Below the pieces are notes generated by a model. The model made no database searches. It saw only the letters and a list, made by a program, of their open reading frames with translations, and had not been told where the DNA came from. Both the position numbers and the translations under genes were made by a program. This document shows, one piece after another, positions 1 to 8,712 of a stretch of 64,000 bases of DNA. The stretch's first letter is position 1; every line of letters starts with the position of its first letter. This DNA is from Planctomycetota bacterium (lineage in GTDB: Bacteria; Planctomycetota; Planctomycetia; Pirellulales; Lacipirellulaceae), in contig JAKOXH010000006.1 in NCBI GenBank assembly GCA_029781135.1, positions 124,001 to 188,000 on the forward strand, given 5' to 3'.

Positions 1-436
1 CAAGTGCTAGCGTGCCGCTGCGCGTCGAGTCGGTATAATTTCTGCATCCGTTGCAATCGGAACGGCGACGCTGGGAGTGACGCTCTGGTCCCTATTTTGG
101 CTGCCCCTTGATCGTGATTGGACCGAATCGAGAATTACTGACGACCGGGCTGTGAATGGACCTACGTAGAGGCGAGCTATCCCTCGGGCGGGGCCGATCA
201 ATGATTCACACTACGCAATGGGTGGCACGCCCAGAGGCTTTGCGATCGGCGTGGAATCGGCGACGATTGCCGATTCACCACGCCCTTCGCGGACTCAGGG
301 CGTACCACCCAAATTCAATAATTGATTGGCCCTGATGCCCACGGCTTGGCGTGGGCAGGCGGTCGTAACGCAGGCATGGCCACTCCGAGCAGTGGCCATG
401 GCACGGGACGTTTGCTCGCGGAGCCATGGAATCACC
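1..436. other. intergenic, no supported gene
   Basis: I see no gene that can be supported here. A short hydrophobic stretch on the plus strand (about 44-160) has no start codon and a stop just upstream. The part at 323-430 holds GC-rich inverted repeats (for example around ggccatgg copies near 380-410), which probably form the 5' flank of the flagellin gene. Confidence 0.5.
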
Positions 437-1171
437 ATGAATTCGATTTCCGTCGGCACGCGTGGCATCGACCAACAGTTGTTGCGCAACTACCAGCGCA
501 GTAACGAACGGCTGCAGACGTCGGTCGAACGGCTGTCGACCGGCAAGCGAATTAACCACCCCAAGGATGACCCGGCCGGTTTTATTGCCGCCGAAGAACT
601 GCGGCGCGACTTAACTGATCTGAAAGCGAGACTGCACGGTATTTCCGCGGACCGGCTCAACGTTAATCAACAGCAATCGGGACTGGGAGCAATTCAAAAC
701 GCTCTTGCGGATCTGCAGAGCCGCTTGACCGCTGTGCCCGATACTTTCATTTCGGCCGACGAGCGGGCAGCCATCGAAAGTGAAATTAATCAGGCGGCCG
801 ACGCGATCAAGCGAGTCGCGCAATATACCGGCGTCAAGGGAGCCGGACGGCTGCGTAATGGCGACGGAACCGACTTTTTCGCTGAGTCTGCCAGGGAACG
901 CATTGATGCTCAATCGAATAGCGTGGCCGCGGACCGTGCCTCGCTTGCGACCTACGAGCGCACCCAACTCGATACGTTCGAGCAGTTGTACCAGGACCAA
1001 ACCGCCATCACGACCGAGGCCCTGAGCCAGATCGAAGACACCGATTTTGCCGCCGAAACGGCGAACTTCATACAATCCCGGATCTTATCGCAAAGTGCGA
1101 TGGCCGCGCTCAGCTACTCCAACCGCCAGCATGTCCAGCAGATGACGACCTTGTTGAATGCGGTCGCTTGA
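437..1171 (+). CDS. short flagellin
   Basis: Flagellin of 244 residues, the subunit of the flagellar filament, exported by the flagellar type III apparatus. The N-terminal D0/D1 helix is recognisable: LRNYQRSNERLQTSVERLS followed by STGKRINHPKDDPAGF, the flagellin signature with SG/TGKRI and DDPAG. The C-terminal D0 helix is also present (ETANFIQSRILSQSAMAAL, ending QQMTTLLNAVA). The central variable region is almost absent, so the protein is a minimal D0/D1 type. The start at 437 (MNSISVGTRG) was chosen because the family begins at this point; an in-frame extension back to 326 is GC-rich repeat sequence. No other flagellar genes are adjacent. Identification is secure; whether it is a major filament protein or a minor paralogue is not. 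Confidence 0.88.
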   Translation: MNSISVGTRGIDQQLLRNYQRSNERLQTSVERLSTGKRINHPKDDPAGFIAAEELRRDLTDLKARLHGISADRLNVNQQQSGLGAIQNALADLQSRLTAVPDTFISADERAAIESEINQAADAIKRVAQYTGVKGAGRLRNGDGTDFFAESARERIDAQSNSVAADRASLATYERTQLDTFEQLYQDQTAITTEALSQIEDTDFAAETANFIQSRILSQSAMAALSYSNRQHVQQMTTLLNAVA

Positions 1172-1321
1172 AATATTCGGCGGGGATTTGAATGGGCGCG
1201 GTTGGGCGGCAACTTGTTTGCATCCGACTCGTGAAGATACGATAATTTGTTTGCGATGGAGAATCACTAAGTTCATGCGCTCGCTGATACGCGCTAGTTG
1301 TTTGCACAAGGGACTCTTTCA

Positions 1322-1711
1322 ATGACGGCGCCGCCAGCGGTTTCCAGCTATCATTGGCCGGACGGTGTCGATGGCGTGCTAACCGCTGGTTATCTCGCGC
1401 TGATCTGCGGCATTTTCATCGCCGGCTACGGCTGCATGGTACTCGATATCCGCGCCTATCTCCGTTCTTTGCGACGGGCTTTGGTCGTCATTACCCATTA
1501 CAAGATCGAACTGCCCGATTGGGTGCGTCGCGAAACGCCCCGTTGCCTGCAAGCGCTCGATCTACATTTGCCGTGTACAGTCGAGGATGTGCTGAATGCT
1601 TATCGGCGGAAGGTAAAGATTCTGCATCCCGATCGCGGCGGCAAGCGGCGGGATTTTTTGCAGTTGCAGCAACATTTTGAACAGGCCATGGCACTTGTCG
1701 AACGGAAGTGA
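1322..1711 (+). CDS. membrane-anchored J-domain-like protein
   Basis: Small protein of 129 residues with one predicted membrane helix (about 19-42, AGYLALICGIFIAGYGCMV) and a C-terminal J-domain-like module. The J signature is seen at residues 87-125: VEDVLNAYRRKVKILHPDRGG, with HPD at 102-104, followed by a basic stretch and a helix ending in QAMALVERK. HPD is the motif through which DnaJ proteins stimulate DnaK ATPase, so a role in recruiting Hsp70 to the membrane is plausible (inference). It lies about 150 bases after the flagellin gene on the same strand. The start at 1322 has AAGGGA about ten bases upstream. The J module is at the C-terminus, as in DjlA/TerB-type proteins, but no TerB domain is present. 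Confidence 0.7.
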   Translation: MTAPPAVSSYHWPDGVDGVLTAGYLALICGIFIAGYGCMVLDIRAYLRSLRRALVVITHYKIELPDWVRRETPRCLQALDLHLPCTVEDVLNAYRRKVKILHPDRGGKRRDFLQLQQHFEQAMALVERK

Positions 1712-1792
1712 CTCACAAGGCACGCGGGTAATGTGAGTTTCAAACGCCGAGTTCTTGGTAATCGCTCTCGGCGTGGAAATGCCACGAGTAGT

Positions 1793-2659
1793 TTAGTTTC
1801 GCTGATAGCGCAGCAGGCGGTACGTTTTGTGCTTTTGAAAATTCGCCGCACTACGCTCGTGCGTAAAATACTTGCGCCGCGCTTTGGCCAGCTTGTGGCG
1901 GAAGAACCAATTTACGAACTTGAATATCCACGGATGGGTCGCCAATGCAGCCGCATCAACTTCGTTCCAAATCGGCTGGAGCACTTCGGTAAACGCGCTA
2001 TCGATGACCGTAAAGGTGGGCGCCGTTTGGGCGGTGATGTCGATGTCCTCAATTAGTTCCAGCGGATATTTACCGAGGATCATCTGAAATTCCGGCCAGT
2101 GATGCCCACCACTGATGGGGCTGCCGTCATCGACCGCGGGACGAAAGAAATCGCAGATAATGAGCTGGCCGCTCGGCCGCAATTGCTGGAGTATTTTGTC
2201 GAAGGCGAGGCCCATCTTCATGTATTGAAAGCTCTCGCAAAACAGAATCGCGTCGTAGGTTTCCGTCGAGGAGAACTCTTCGTACTTGCTATCGAAGACG
2301 CGGGCCCGATCGCCGAGCAGCGCTCGAGCCTGATTGTTAAGGGACGTGCTCGGGCTTACGCAATCCACTTGGTGCCCGCGGGCGACGAGTTTCTCAGCCA
2401 TACCGCCAGCGCCACAGCCAACATCGAGAATACGGTGGCACTCGACTGGAATGTGTGAGAGCAAAAACTGGCAGTACTGTTCTTGAGCGATGGGAAGATT
2501 TCGAACGACGGGCTCGATCCCGTTGATCCAATAACCGTAATGAAGCTCTTTCGCACCGACGAAGTGCCGACCGGCAAGAAGCCCGGCAACGAGCCCGACT
2601 TGCTGCCAGGCTTCGCGGTTTTTCTGATGAACGGCTTGCGAACGAAACAGAAACGGCAT
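1793..2659 (-). CDS. SAM-dependent class I methyltransferase
   Basis: Protein of 288 residues with a Rossmann methyltransferase core. Motif I is ILDVGCGAGGMAEKL (residues about 77-91), followed by the acidic strand-2 region and post-motif LRPSGQLIICDFF typical of methyltransferases that act on small molecules or lipids (UbiE/cyclopropane synthase-like fold). The N-terminal region with YGYWINGIEP resembles tocopherol/sarcosine-type enzymes, but the substrate cannot be assigned. The C-terminal about 40 residues are basic (FFRHKLAKARRKYF). It is monocistronic as far as can be seen and convergent with the J-domain gene. No clear Shine-Dalgarno site precedes the ATG. Confidence 0.75.
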   Translation of the reverse strand: MPFLFRSQAVHQKNREAWQQVGLVAGLLAGRHFVGAKELHYGYWINGIEPVVRNLPIAQEQYCQFLLSHIPVECHRILDVGCGAGGMAEKLVARGHQVDCVSPSTSLNNQARALLGDRARVFDSKYEEFSSTETYDAILFCESFQYMKMGLAFDKILQQLRPSGQLIICDFFRPAVDDGSPISGGHHWPEFQMILGKYPLELIEDIDITAQTAPTFTVIDSAFTEVLQPIWNEVDAAALATHPWIFKFVNWFFRHKLAKARRKYFTHERSAANFQKHKTYRLLRYQRN

Positions 2660-2865
2660 GGTAGCGCCAACTGAACTCTGGATGAGATGAACCCAGCTTC
2701 ACGCGGCAATTTGATCATGCTCGCGTGAAGTCAGGCAGCAGATATGCCGCATGACGCTCCGAGTATGGCTTACCAGTTCAAGTCTCACCAGGGCAATTCG
2801 CCGGGAGAAGTTCACTATTGTGTGATTGAAGTACAAGGTGCCAGGGGCCGAAAGAACGACGTCGC

Positions 2866-2900
2866 AAAAAAAACAGCGCTGCTAGTGCAGCAGCGCTGTT
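2866..2900 (-). terminator. intrinsic terminator
   Basis: An 11-bp perfect stem (2873-2883 with 2889-2899) and a 5-base loop is followed, reading the minus strand, by a run of eight T. It lies 32 bases after the stop of the LuxR-type gene, which it evidently terminates. Confidence 0.85.
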
Positions 2901-2931
2901 CGAATGATCACGCGACGCAAGAACGAAGGCA

Positions 2932-3210
2932 CTACTTGGCTGCTTTTTTGCCGAGCTTGCGCTGTTCCGCCTTGGTCAGCTCGTCGGTAAGAGGACTGAC
3001 CTTGTATTTAATGGCGATGCGCGTCAGCAGGGCGGCCTTGCTGATGCCAAGGCGTTCCTTGGCTTGGAACTGATGATTTTCCACCGTCCAGCGAGACATG
3101 CCGAGAATGGTGGCAATCTCGTGGCTCGTGCAACCGAGGCTGGTGAGGCGGACAATTTCACGTTGTCGCGGGCTAAGTGACGCGACCCGGGCTTTCATAG
3201 GATCTGACAT
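2932..3210 (-). CDS. stand-alone LuxR-type HTH regulator
   Basis: A 92-residue protein consisting of a GerE/LuxR helix-turn-helix and little else. The HTH reads LSPRQREIVRLTSLGCTSHE with a recognition helix near GMSRWTVENHQFQAKERLGI. It has a lysine-rich tail (KAEQRKLGKKAAK) and no receiver or sensor domain, so its activity is probably set by abundance or a partner protein. The ATG at 3210 was chosen over an in-frame TTG at 3249 because it sits nearest the conserved domain and has AAAGA upstream. A strong intrinsic terminator follows. Its target is unknown. Confidence 0.8.
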   Translation of the reverse strand: MSDPMKARVASLSPRQREIVRLTSLGCTSHEIATILGMSRWTVENHQFQAKERLGISKAALLTRIAIKYKVSPLTDELTKAEQRKLGKKAAK

Positions 3211-4506
3211 AACTAGTTCTTTCGACGCGCGCCGCGAGGCGCACTTCAAATAAAGGAAGTGAACGGGGTTATTTATAGTATTGCCAAAACAGGTGACGAT
3301 ATCCAGTGGTCATCCAGCAGTTTCGTCAGAACTTCAACAAATAATATTCTTGGATCACTTTCAATAGCCAACGCCAATTTCCATCGGCTGTCAGAATTAA
3401 CAATTTCGGGGCAGCTCAGTTGCACCCTCTTTGCGGGTTATCGCCAAAAAAACGCGAATTCGAAGCCAAGAAGAATGAACTCAGCATATTTTTGAAGGGT
3501 CGTCCGCAACAAACGAGGTGATTTTGAAATCATTAAAATTTTTAACAGTCGTTGAAGTGGTTGTCGGCGGCCAATCACGCGCGAGGCAATAAGGGCATAC
3601 CGGCCATTCGATGGCTACCAGAAATCCCCCTCGATTGACATTTTGTGGTTCGACCACGATGACCGCCTTCGATTAGTCAGCCCAGACAAAACTTCAGATT
3701 CATTGGTGCTTTTCGTGGCGAATTCACTTGTGCCTTCAGGGCATCGTAATGGCTAAGGTTCTTCCCCTCTAGTAACGCGGCTGGAGTGTTTCCGTGCGAC
3801 GGATTGACGCACCATTGTCGAGCGATTGTGCTGGGGGGATGCCGCACAACCAATCCGGGGCTGCCATGCCGTAACCCTTGTTTTTTCTGCAGGGGTTTTC
3901 CCGCACCCCTTTGGTAGCTTGCGGCTAGGTCAGAATCCGCTATCCAGATTTTCTATTTGATTTGGTATTCACTGCCGCAGACGAGGGTCGGAACCGCGAG
4001 AGCATGCGGAATAGAACATTGCTCTTGCTGCGAAGAACGGCAGCCAACGAGCCAACGCAAATTGCGTCCTGCAAGGAAAAACCGAGCGGGAAGCAAACGC
4101 AAATGGCTAGTTGGATTAGATCGGCAAGACTTCCATGCCTTGATAGCCGCAGCTTTCAGCGGCTATACTCAGGCGGTGTAGCCTAATTCCAGGCGAAATG
4201 TTTGGAAGCGGGGGAACCGATCGCGGCCATTTGGGCCGCCGGGGCGCAGACTCGCCGTTGCGTGTCGGGGTACTTTCAAGCCCTAGCCCGTCAGCTAACC
4301 CCGTCGGCAGGCCCGGGTGCGTTGCCCGTGCACATTTGAAAGGTACTTTCGCTCTTCTGAAGGAGCGACGCAAGTTGCGGACTGGCGGGTCCGCGCTGGG
4401 TATCGAATATCGTTTCGCTCGCGGCACCGCGAGCGAGCGCAGCGTCGTTCGCGGTAGCGTCAAGCGCCAATTAGTTTCTTAGGGCATTTTCGCCCAGGTC
4501 GCGTTC
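3211..4506. other. long gap without a recognisable gene
   Basis: About 1.3 kb without a coding region I can support. It includes a comparatively A/T-rich part (3250-3560), a C-rich part with small hairpins (around 3830-3930) and a GC palindrome at 4416-4435 (CGCTCGCGG CA CCGCGAGCG). Short open frames exist but show no recognisable motif. The region may hold the upstream control of the permease gene or an unrecognised RNA. Confidence 0.4.
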
Positions 4507-7134
4507 ATGGAATCGAATGAATCGGATGGCCAGGTGACTGGTCGTACAGCGGGCCGCGCTGCGCAGGTTGTCGTTGTCAGCAGCGTGATGTTCACGTTCA
4601 TCTCGTTTTGGCGGACGGCGGCCGTCGTGCTGTGCGATATGTCGAGCACAGCATTCTATATCGGCGCGATCGTGGAGAACGCGATCGGGAAGGCCGCCCC
4701 CTGGTTCATTTTGGCCGTTCTACTCTTCGGCTATGCGATGCGCGCCGTTTACATCGAAAGCTGCGCGCTGTTCGTACGCGGCGGCGTCTATCGAATTGTG
4801 AAGGAAGCCTTGGGCGGCTTCTGGGCGAAGGCCGCGGTCTCGGCACTCCTGTTCGATTACGTTCTCACGGGGCCTATCAGCAGTGTTTCGGCAGGGCAGT
4901 ACATTGTCGGGCTGCTGTTAGAGACCGTCGGGCGGTTGTTGGGATACGAGATACCTCCCGAAACGCGCGACGCCATTAAATGTTGGGGTTCCGTCGCCAT
5001 TGCCTGCTCCGTAACGATTTACTTCCTGAAACAGAACCTCTTGGGCATCCACGAATCGAGCGGCAAGGCGCTGCGGATCATGATCGCCACGACGATTATG
5101 GGCCTGATCATGCTGGTATGGAGTGGTTTAACGTTGGGCATTCGCGGCCCCATGAACGATTTGCCGAGCTGGCGCCCTGATCTGCAGAAGAAAGTGGAGG
5201 TCGACGACAATGGTCAGGTTCGGCCGAAGCCCGATCCGATCACGGGCGAACAGCAGGACCCGCTGGGCACTTTGGGAAGGGCCCCGCGCTTGGCGGAGCC
5301 GATTCGCAACCCGCATAACTGGTTCAGTTTGGTGGGCGTGGTCGGCATTATCATCGCGTTCGGGCATTCGATCTTGGCGCTGAGCGGCGAGGAGACACTC
5401 GCCCAGGTATATCGCGAGGTCGAGTCGCCGAAGCTGCGCAACTTTAAGAAAGTCGGCTTCATCGTGTTTGCCTACAGCTTGCTCCTGACGGGCAGCATGA
5501 ATTTCCTTGCCGTGGTGCTGATTCCCGACAAAGAGCGAATGACCACGTATTATGACAACTGGATGGGCGGCCTGGCGATGCATATGGTCGGGCCGGTGTG
5601 GCTGCTGCTGTTGCTCAACGCATTTGTGGTCATTGTTGGTTTCTTGATTCTGTCTGGGGCGGTCAATACATCGATCGTCGGGTCCAACGGCGTGCTCAGC
5701 CGAGTGGCTGAAGACGGTGTGCTGCCCGATTGGTTTCTCAAACCACACCCGAAATTCGGCACGAATTACCGGCTGCTTTTTCTCATCGCGGGCCTGCAGT
5801 TGATGACGATATTGGCCAGTCGTGGCGATGTCATTTTGCTTGGCGAGGCGTATGCTTTTGGCGTCGTCTGGAGTTTTGTGTTCAATACGCTCTCGATGGT
5901 GGTACTGAGATTTAAGCGACGCGGGCCGCGCGATTTCGTCGTGCCGCTCAACATTCGCTACAAAGACATGTATCTGCCGATTGGTTTAAGCCTCGTCTTC
6001 CTGACGATGATCTTTTCGGCCATCGCCAACCTCTTTACAAAACCTGTGGCGACGACCAGCGGCATCTGCTTCGCCGGTGCCTTTCTGACCGTGTTCACCG
6101 TCACAGAGTACATCCATCGCAAACGGCGTGGGACCGACCATCACGAGCACGTTGAGCAATTCAACCGAGAAATGGTGGTTAGAGTCACCAAAGCCGACTT
6201 GGGACTCACACGACCGTATTGCAAGTTAGTGGCGATCCGTTCGCCCAACAACTTGTTCATGCTCGATAAGGCCTTGGCCGACACCGATCCGCGTACCACG
6301 GACGTGGTGGTCATGACGGCGAAAGTCGAACCGCAAGGTGCCGGTCTTCCCTCGGAGAAGCCCATCGATTTTTACGACCAACAGCTCCTCACGGCGGTGG
6401 TCAATCATGCGGAACGGCTGGGCAAGTCGGTTACGCCGCTTCTCGTTCCCACGAACAACGCCCTGCACGCGGTGCTGAATACGGCCAAGGATTTACCTTG
6501 CCAGGAGATCTTGGTGGGGGCGTCGAACATTTATACTGCCGAGGAACAGCTCGACCAAATCGCGTTCTATTGGATCAGTTTGCACGGCGGCCAACCACAG
6601 GGATTGACGGTGCATGTTGTGGGGCAAGGCCGCGACTTGACATTTGACCTGGACGGCGGCAATCGCATTCCGAAGGCTGCGGAACGGACGGCCCGCTCGG
6701 TCGATGACCTGCGCAGCGCCGGCATTGGTGTGCGTCACTTGCTGTTCATCCACGAGGGAACGAGGCCCAGCAGCGATGTATTCGAATGGTTGCTCACCAT
6801 GGTGTCGCCCAATGTTCGGCTCGACGTGATTCGTGCTGCTCCGCTCGAAGCGTCGCCAGTGTATGGTGCGGAGTCGTTTGAAAAGGACCGCCAGTGGGCC
6901 GAACAATTGGGGCGGCCCATCGAGGTTCTTTCGAATGAGTTGCACGACGGTTCGGAAATTGTGCGGATCTGCAAAGAGCGCAACCACGATGCGATCGTGG
7001 TGCCCGCGCCAGCGCATTTGCGTATCCAACCTGGCGATGACTGCGCGAATTGGATGACGTATGTGGTTCACCATGCGCCCTGTGGCGTGTTTTTGGCCAT
7101 GCATCCGGCGATCCCGCGCGAAGTCGTGGGTTGA
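4507..7134 (+). CDS. APC-superfamily amino acid permease with C-terminal USP-like domains
   Basis: An 875-residue integral membrane transporter. The first about 540 residues hold some 12 membrane segments with APC features: FRTAAVVLCDMSSTAFYIGA near the N-terminus and a GEETLAQVYREVESPKLRN loop typical of amino-acid permeases. A roughly 75-residue hydrophilic insertion lies between predicted segments at about 212-285. Residues about 560-870 are soluble and show two alpha/beta USP-like repeats (KLVAIRSPNNLFMLDKAL... and RHLLFIHEGTRPSSDVFEW..., ending IVRICKERNHDAIVVPAPAH). USP domains usually bind ATP and may gate transport by energy or stress state (inference). It is probably monocistronic; the substrate is not predictable. 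Confidence 0.82.
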   Translation: MESNESDGQVTGRTAGRAAQVVVVSSVMFTFISFWRTAAVVLCDMSSTAFYIGAIVENAIGKAAPWFILAVLLFGYAMRAVYIESCALFVRGGVYRIVKEALGGFWAKAAVSALLFDYVLTGPISSVSAGQYIVGLLLETVGRLLGYEIPPETRDAIKCWGSVAIACSVTIYFLKQNLLGIHESSGKALRIMIATTIMGLIMLVWSGLTLGIRGPMNDLPSWRPDLQKKVEVDDNGQVRPKPDPITGEQQDPLGTLGRAPRLAEPIRNPHNWFSLVGVVGIIIAFGHSILALSGEETLAQVYREVESPKLRNFKKVGFIVFAYSLLLTGSMNFLAVVLIPDKERMTTYYDNWMGGLAMHMVGPVWLLLLLNAFVVIVGFLILSGAVNTSIVGSNGVLSRVAEDGVLPDWFLKPHPKFGTNYRLLFLIAGLQLMTILASRGDVILLGEAYAFGVVWSFVFNTLSMVVLRFKRRGPRDFVVPLNIRYKDMYLPIGLSLVFLTMIFSAIANLFTKPVATTSGICFAGAFLTVFTVTEYIHRKRRGTDHHEHVEQFNREMVVRVTKADLGLTRPYCKLVAIRSPNNLFMLDKALADTDPRTTDVVVMTAKVEPQGAGLPSEKPIDFYDQQLLTAVVNHAERLGKSVTPLLVPTNNALHAVLNTAKDLPCQEILVGASNIYTAEEQLDQIAFYWISLHGGQPQGLTVHVVGQGRDLTFDLDGGNRIPKAAERTARSVDDLRSAGIGVRHLLFIHEGTRPSSDVFEWLLTMVSPNVRLDVIRAAPLEASPVYGAESFEKDRQWAEQLGRPIEVLSNELHDGSEIVRICKERNHDAIVVPAPAHLRIQPGDDCANWMTYVVHHAPCGVFLAMHPAIPREVVG

Positions 7135-7321
7135 TGTTCAACAAGTTGTGTTGTTCGGCACCCGCAGAGTGCGACGGCGGGGGCGTCGATTGAATCGAAT
7201 CGCGACCGCTATTGGCGACGGGTGCGGCGGCAGGGATGTAATCGTCGCAGTCCTTTGCCCAACGATTGGGCGTGGGCTAACAAGCTACGAAGCGCGTGTG
7301 GACTTCCACGTTGCGGCGATG

Positions 7322-7945
7322 CTACGGCCGCATTTTGTAGCCGGCATCCAGCGCAATTCGCACCAATTCCGGAAAACAAGAGGCGCCGAGTTTTTTCATG
7401 ATCTTGGCTCGTCGATTTTCCACCGTTCGTCGACTGACTTCCAATTCTGTCGAGATCGTGGTGTGGTCGGCCCCCTGTAAGAGGAGGTGCAGAACGTCTG
7501 TTTCGGGCTGCGTCAGTTGCTGCAATCGCCGTTCGAGGTCTTGCCGGCGAGCGTACTCGGCGCGTTGCTCATCGTCGCGTGCCATGGCCGATTGAATGGC
7601 CTCCAATAGGGCGATTTCGCTCCGCGATCGGCTTTGAAAGAACGCCACGGGGCAGGCCAGTTGATAGGCCCGCACGACACTGGGCACGTCGGCGTTGCGA
7701 GTCGAGATAATGATGGGCGGGATAATTCTCCGCTTGGCGAGTGCCTCCAGAACGGAAATGCTTTGGCCGCCCGCCATCTTCATTTCAAGGATGAGGCAGC
7801 CCGTCGCGCATTCATCAAAGCGACGCAAAAACTCGTCGCCGTTTGAATGACAAACGGCCGAGAACCCCAGCTTCTTAACAAGCTGAGCCAACAACAAGAG
7901 TTCTTCTGGATTGTCATCCAGAATATGCACAGGTCGTACTTCCAC
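7322..7945 (-). CDS. FixJ/NarL-type response regulator with a degenerate receiver
   Basis: A 207-residue regulator with receiver and LuxR-type HTH. The acidic pair is kept (ILDDN, 9-12), but the phosphoacceptor position reads LILEMKM (Glu54 in place of Asp), and the conserved Lys before the last helix is missing (FFQSRS, where the paralogue at 8095-8712 has FLQKTA). The HTH (LTQPETDVLHLLLQGADHTT... VSRRTVENRRAKIMKKLG) is intact. It lies 149 bases downstream of the canonical FixJ-like gene on the same strand, so it is most likely a duplicate that works without phosphorylation. Asp-to-Glu changes often mimic the phosphorylated state, which would make it constitutively active (inference). Confidence 0.85.
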   Translation of the reverse strand: MEVRPVHILDDNPEELLLLAQLVKKLGFSAVCHSNGDEFLRRFDECATGCLILEMKMAGGQSISVLEALAKRRIIPPIIISTRNADVPSVVRAYQLACPVAFFQSRSRSEIALLEAIQSAMARDDEQRAEYARRQDLERRLQQLTQPETDVLHLLLQGADHTTISTELEVSRRTVENRRAKIMKKLGASCFPELVRIALDAGYKMRP

Positions 7946-8094
7946 TCTTAGTCCCAGTGGCCGAGGCGATTCTCATAGGTAGACGAGAAGCAGGTATTTC
8001 GCGCCATAATTGCATATTAGTTCTAAAATGGGAATGCAGGCAGTTGAAAATGCCACGAAGAGAGCGTGTAATCCCACCACATCCAGGCGGGGGG

Positions 8095-8712
8095 TTACTC
8101 GACTCGAAAGCCGGCTTCCAGCGAGATCCGGACGAGATCGGCAAGCGATTCGACGCCCAATTTTTGCATGAGGCGCGCCCGACGATCCTCGACCGTTCTT
8201 CGGCTAACCCCGAGCAGGGAAGCGATTCGTTTGTTCGGCACGCCTTGAAGAACGTGGTGGAGAACCTCCTTTTCGGGAGGATTCAATTGAGAGAAGAGTT
8301 GATCCAGTTCCAGCTTTCTTTGATAACGAGCGCGGTTCGCCGCATCGCGGGCGATTCCCCGCTGGATGGCGTCATATAACTCCGATTCGCTGGCCGTCTT
8401 TTGCAGGAAGTCGACCGCCCCTTGCCGCATCGCGCGCAAGGCGGTGGGTATTTCCGCGTGACCCGTCAGAATCACGACCGAGGGGCAAATCGGCATGGCG
8501 TTCAAACGTTCCTGCAATACCAAACCGCTCATCGAGGGCATGCGAACATCCAGTAGCAAGACACCGGGCGCATTTGGATCAAATTGTTCCAAGTACTCGA
8601 TTGGAGAGAGGTAGTTTTTTGCCTTGAGCCCCATGGATGATACGAGCACGCTCAACGATTCGCTGAAGGCGACATCATCATCAACGATGAAAACGGTCGG
8701 TTCGTCGCTCAT
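8095..8712 (-). CDS. FixJ-type response regulator
   Basis: A 205-residue response regulator with a complete receiver: acidic triad VFIVDDD (11-13), phosphoacceptor Asp55 in LLLDVRMPS, Thr83 in ILTGHAEI, Lys105 in FLQKTAS. The C-terminal LuxR-type HTH is LNPPEKEVLHHVLQGVPNKR... VSRRTVEDRRARLMQKLG. Its start overlaps the histidine kinase stop by four bases (ATGA), so the two form a translationally coupled pair. It should activate transcription when phosphorylated by the upstream kinase. Nearby targets cannot be named, since no oxygen or nitrogen-fixation genes lie in the window. Confidence 0.92.
   Translation of the reverse strand: MSDEPTVFIVDDDVAFSESLSVLVSSMGLKAKNYLSPIEYLEQFDPNAPGVLLLDVRMPSMSGLVLQERLNAMPICPSVVILTGHAEIPTALRAMRQGAVDFLQKTASESELYDAIQRGIARDAANRARYQRKLELDQLFSQLNPPEKEVLHHVLQGVPNKRIASLLGVSRRTVEDRRARLMQKLGVESLADLVRISLEAGFRVE

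Noticed and set aside
7-201. 64-codon minus-strand open frame at the left edge
   Set aside because: No recognisable motif, no start signal, and it lies in a region with little coding character on either strand.
3259-3495. 78-codon plus-strand open frame in the 3.2-4.5 kb gap
   Set aside because: No family resemblance and weak coding character; the stretch is A/T-rich and upstream of the LuxR-type gene in reverse orientation, more likely a promoter region.
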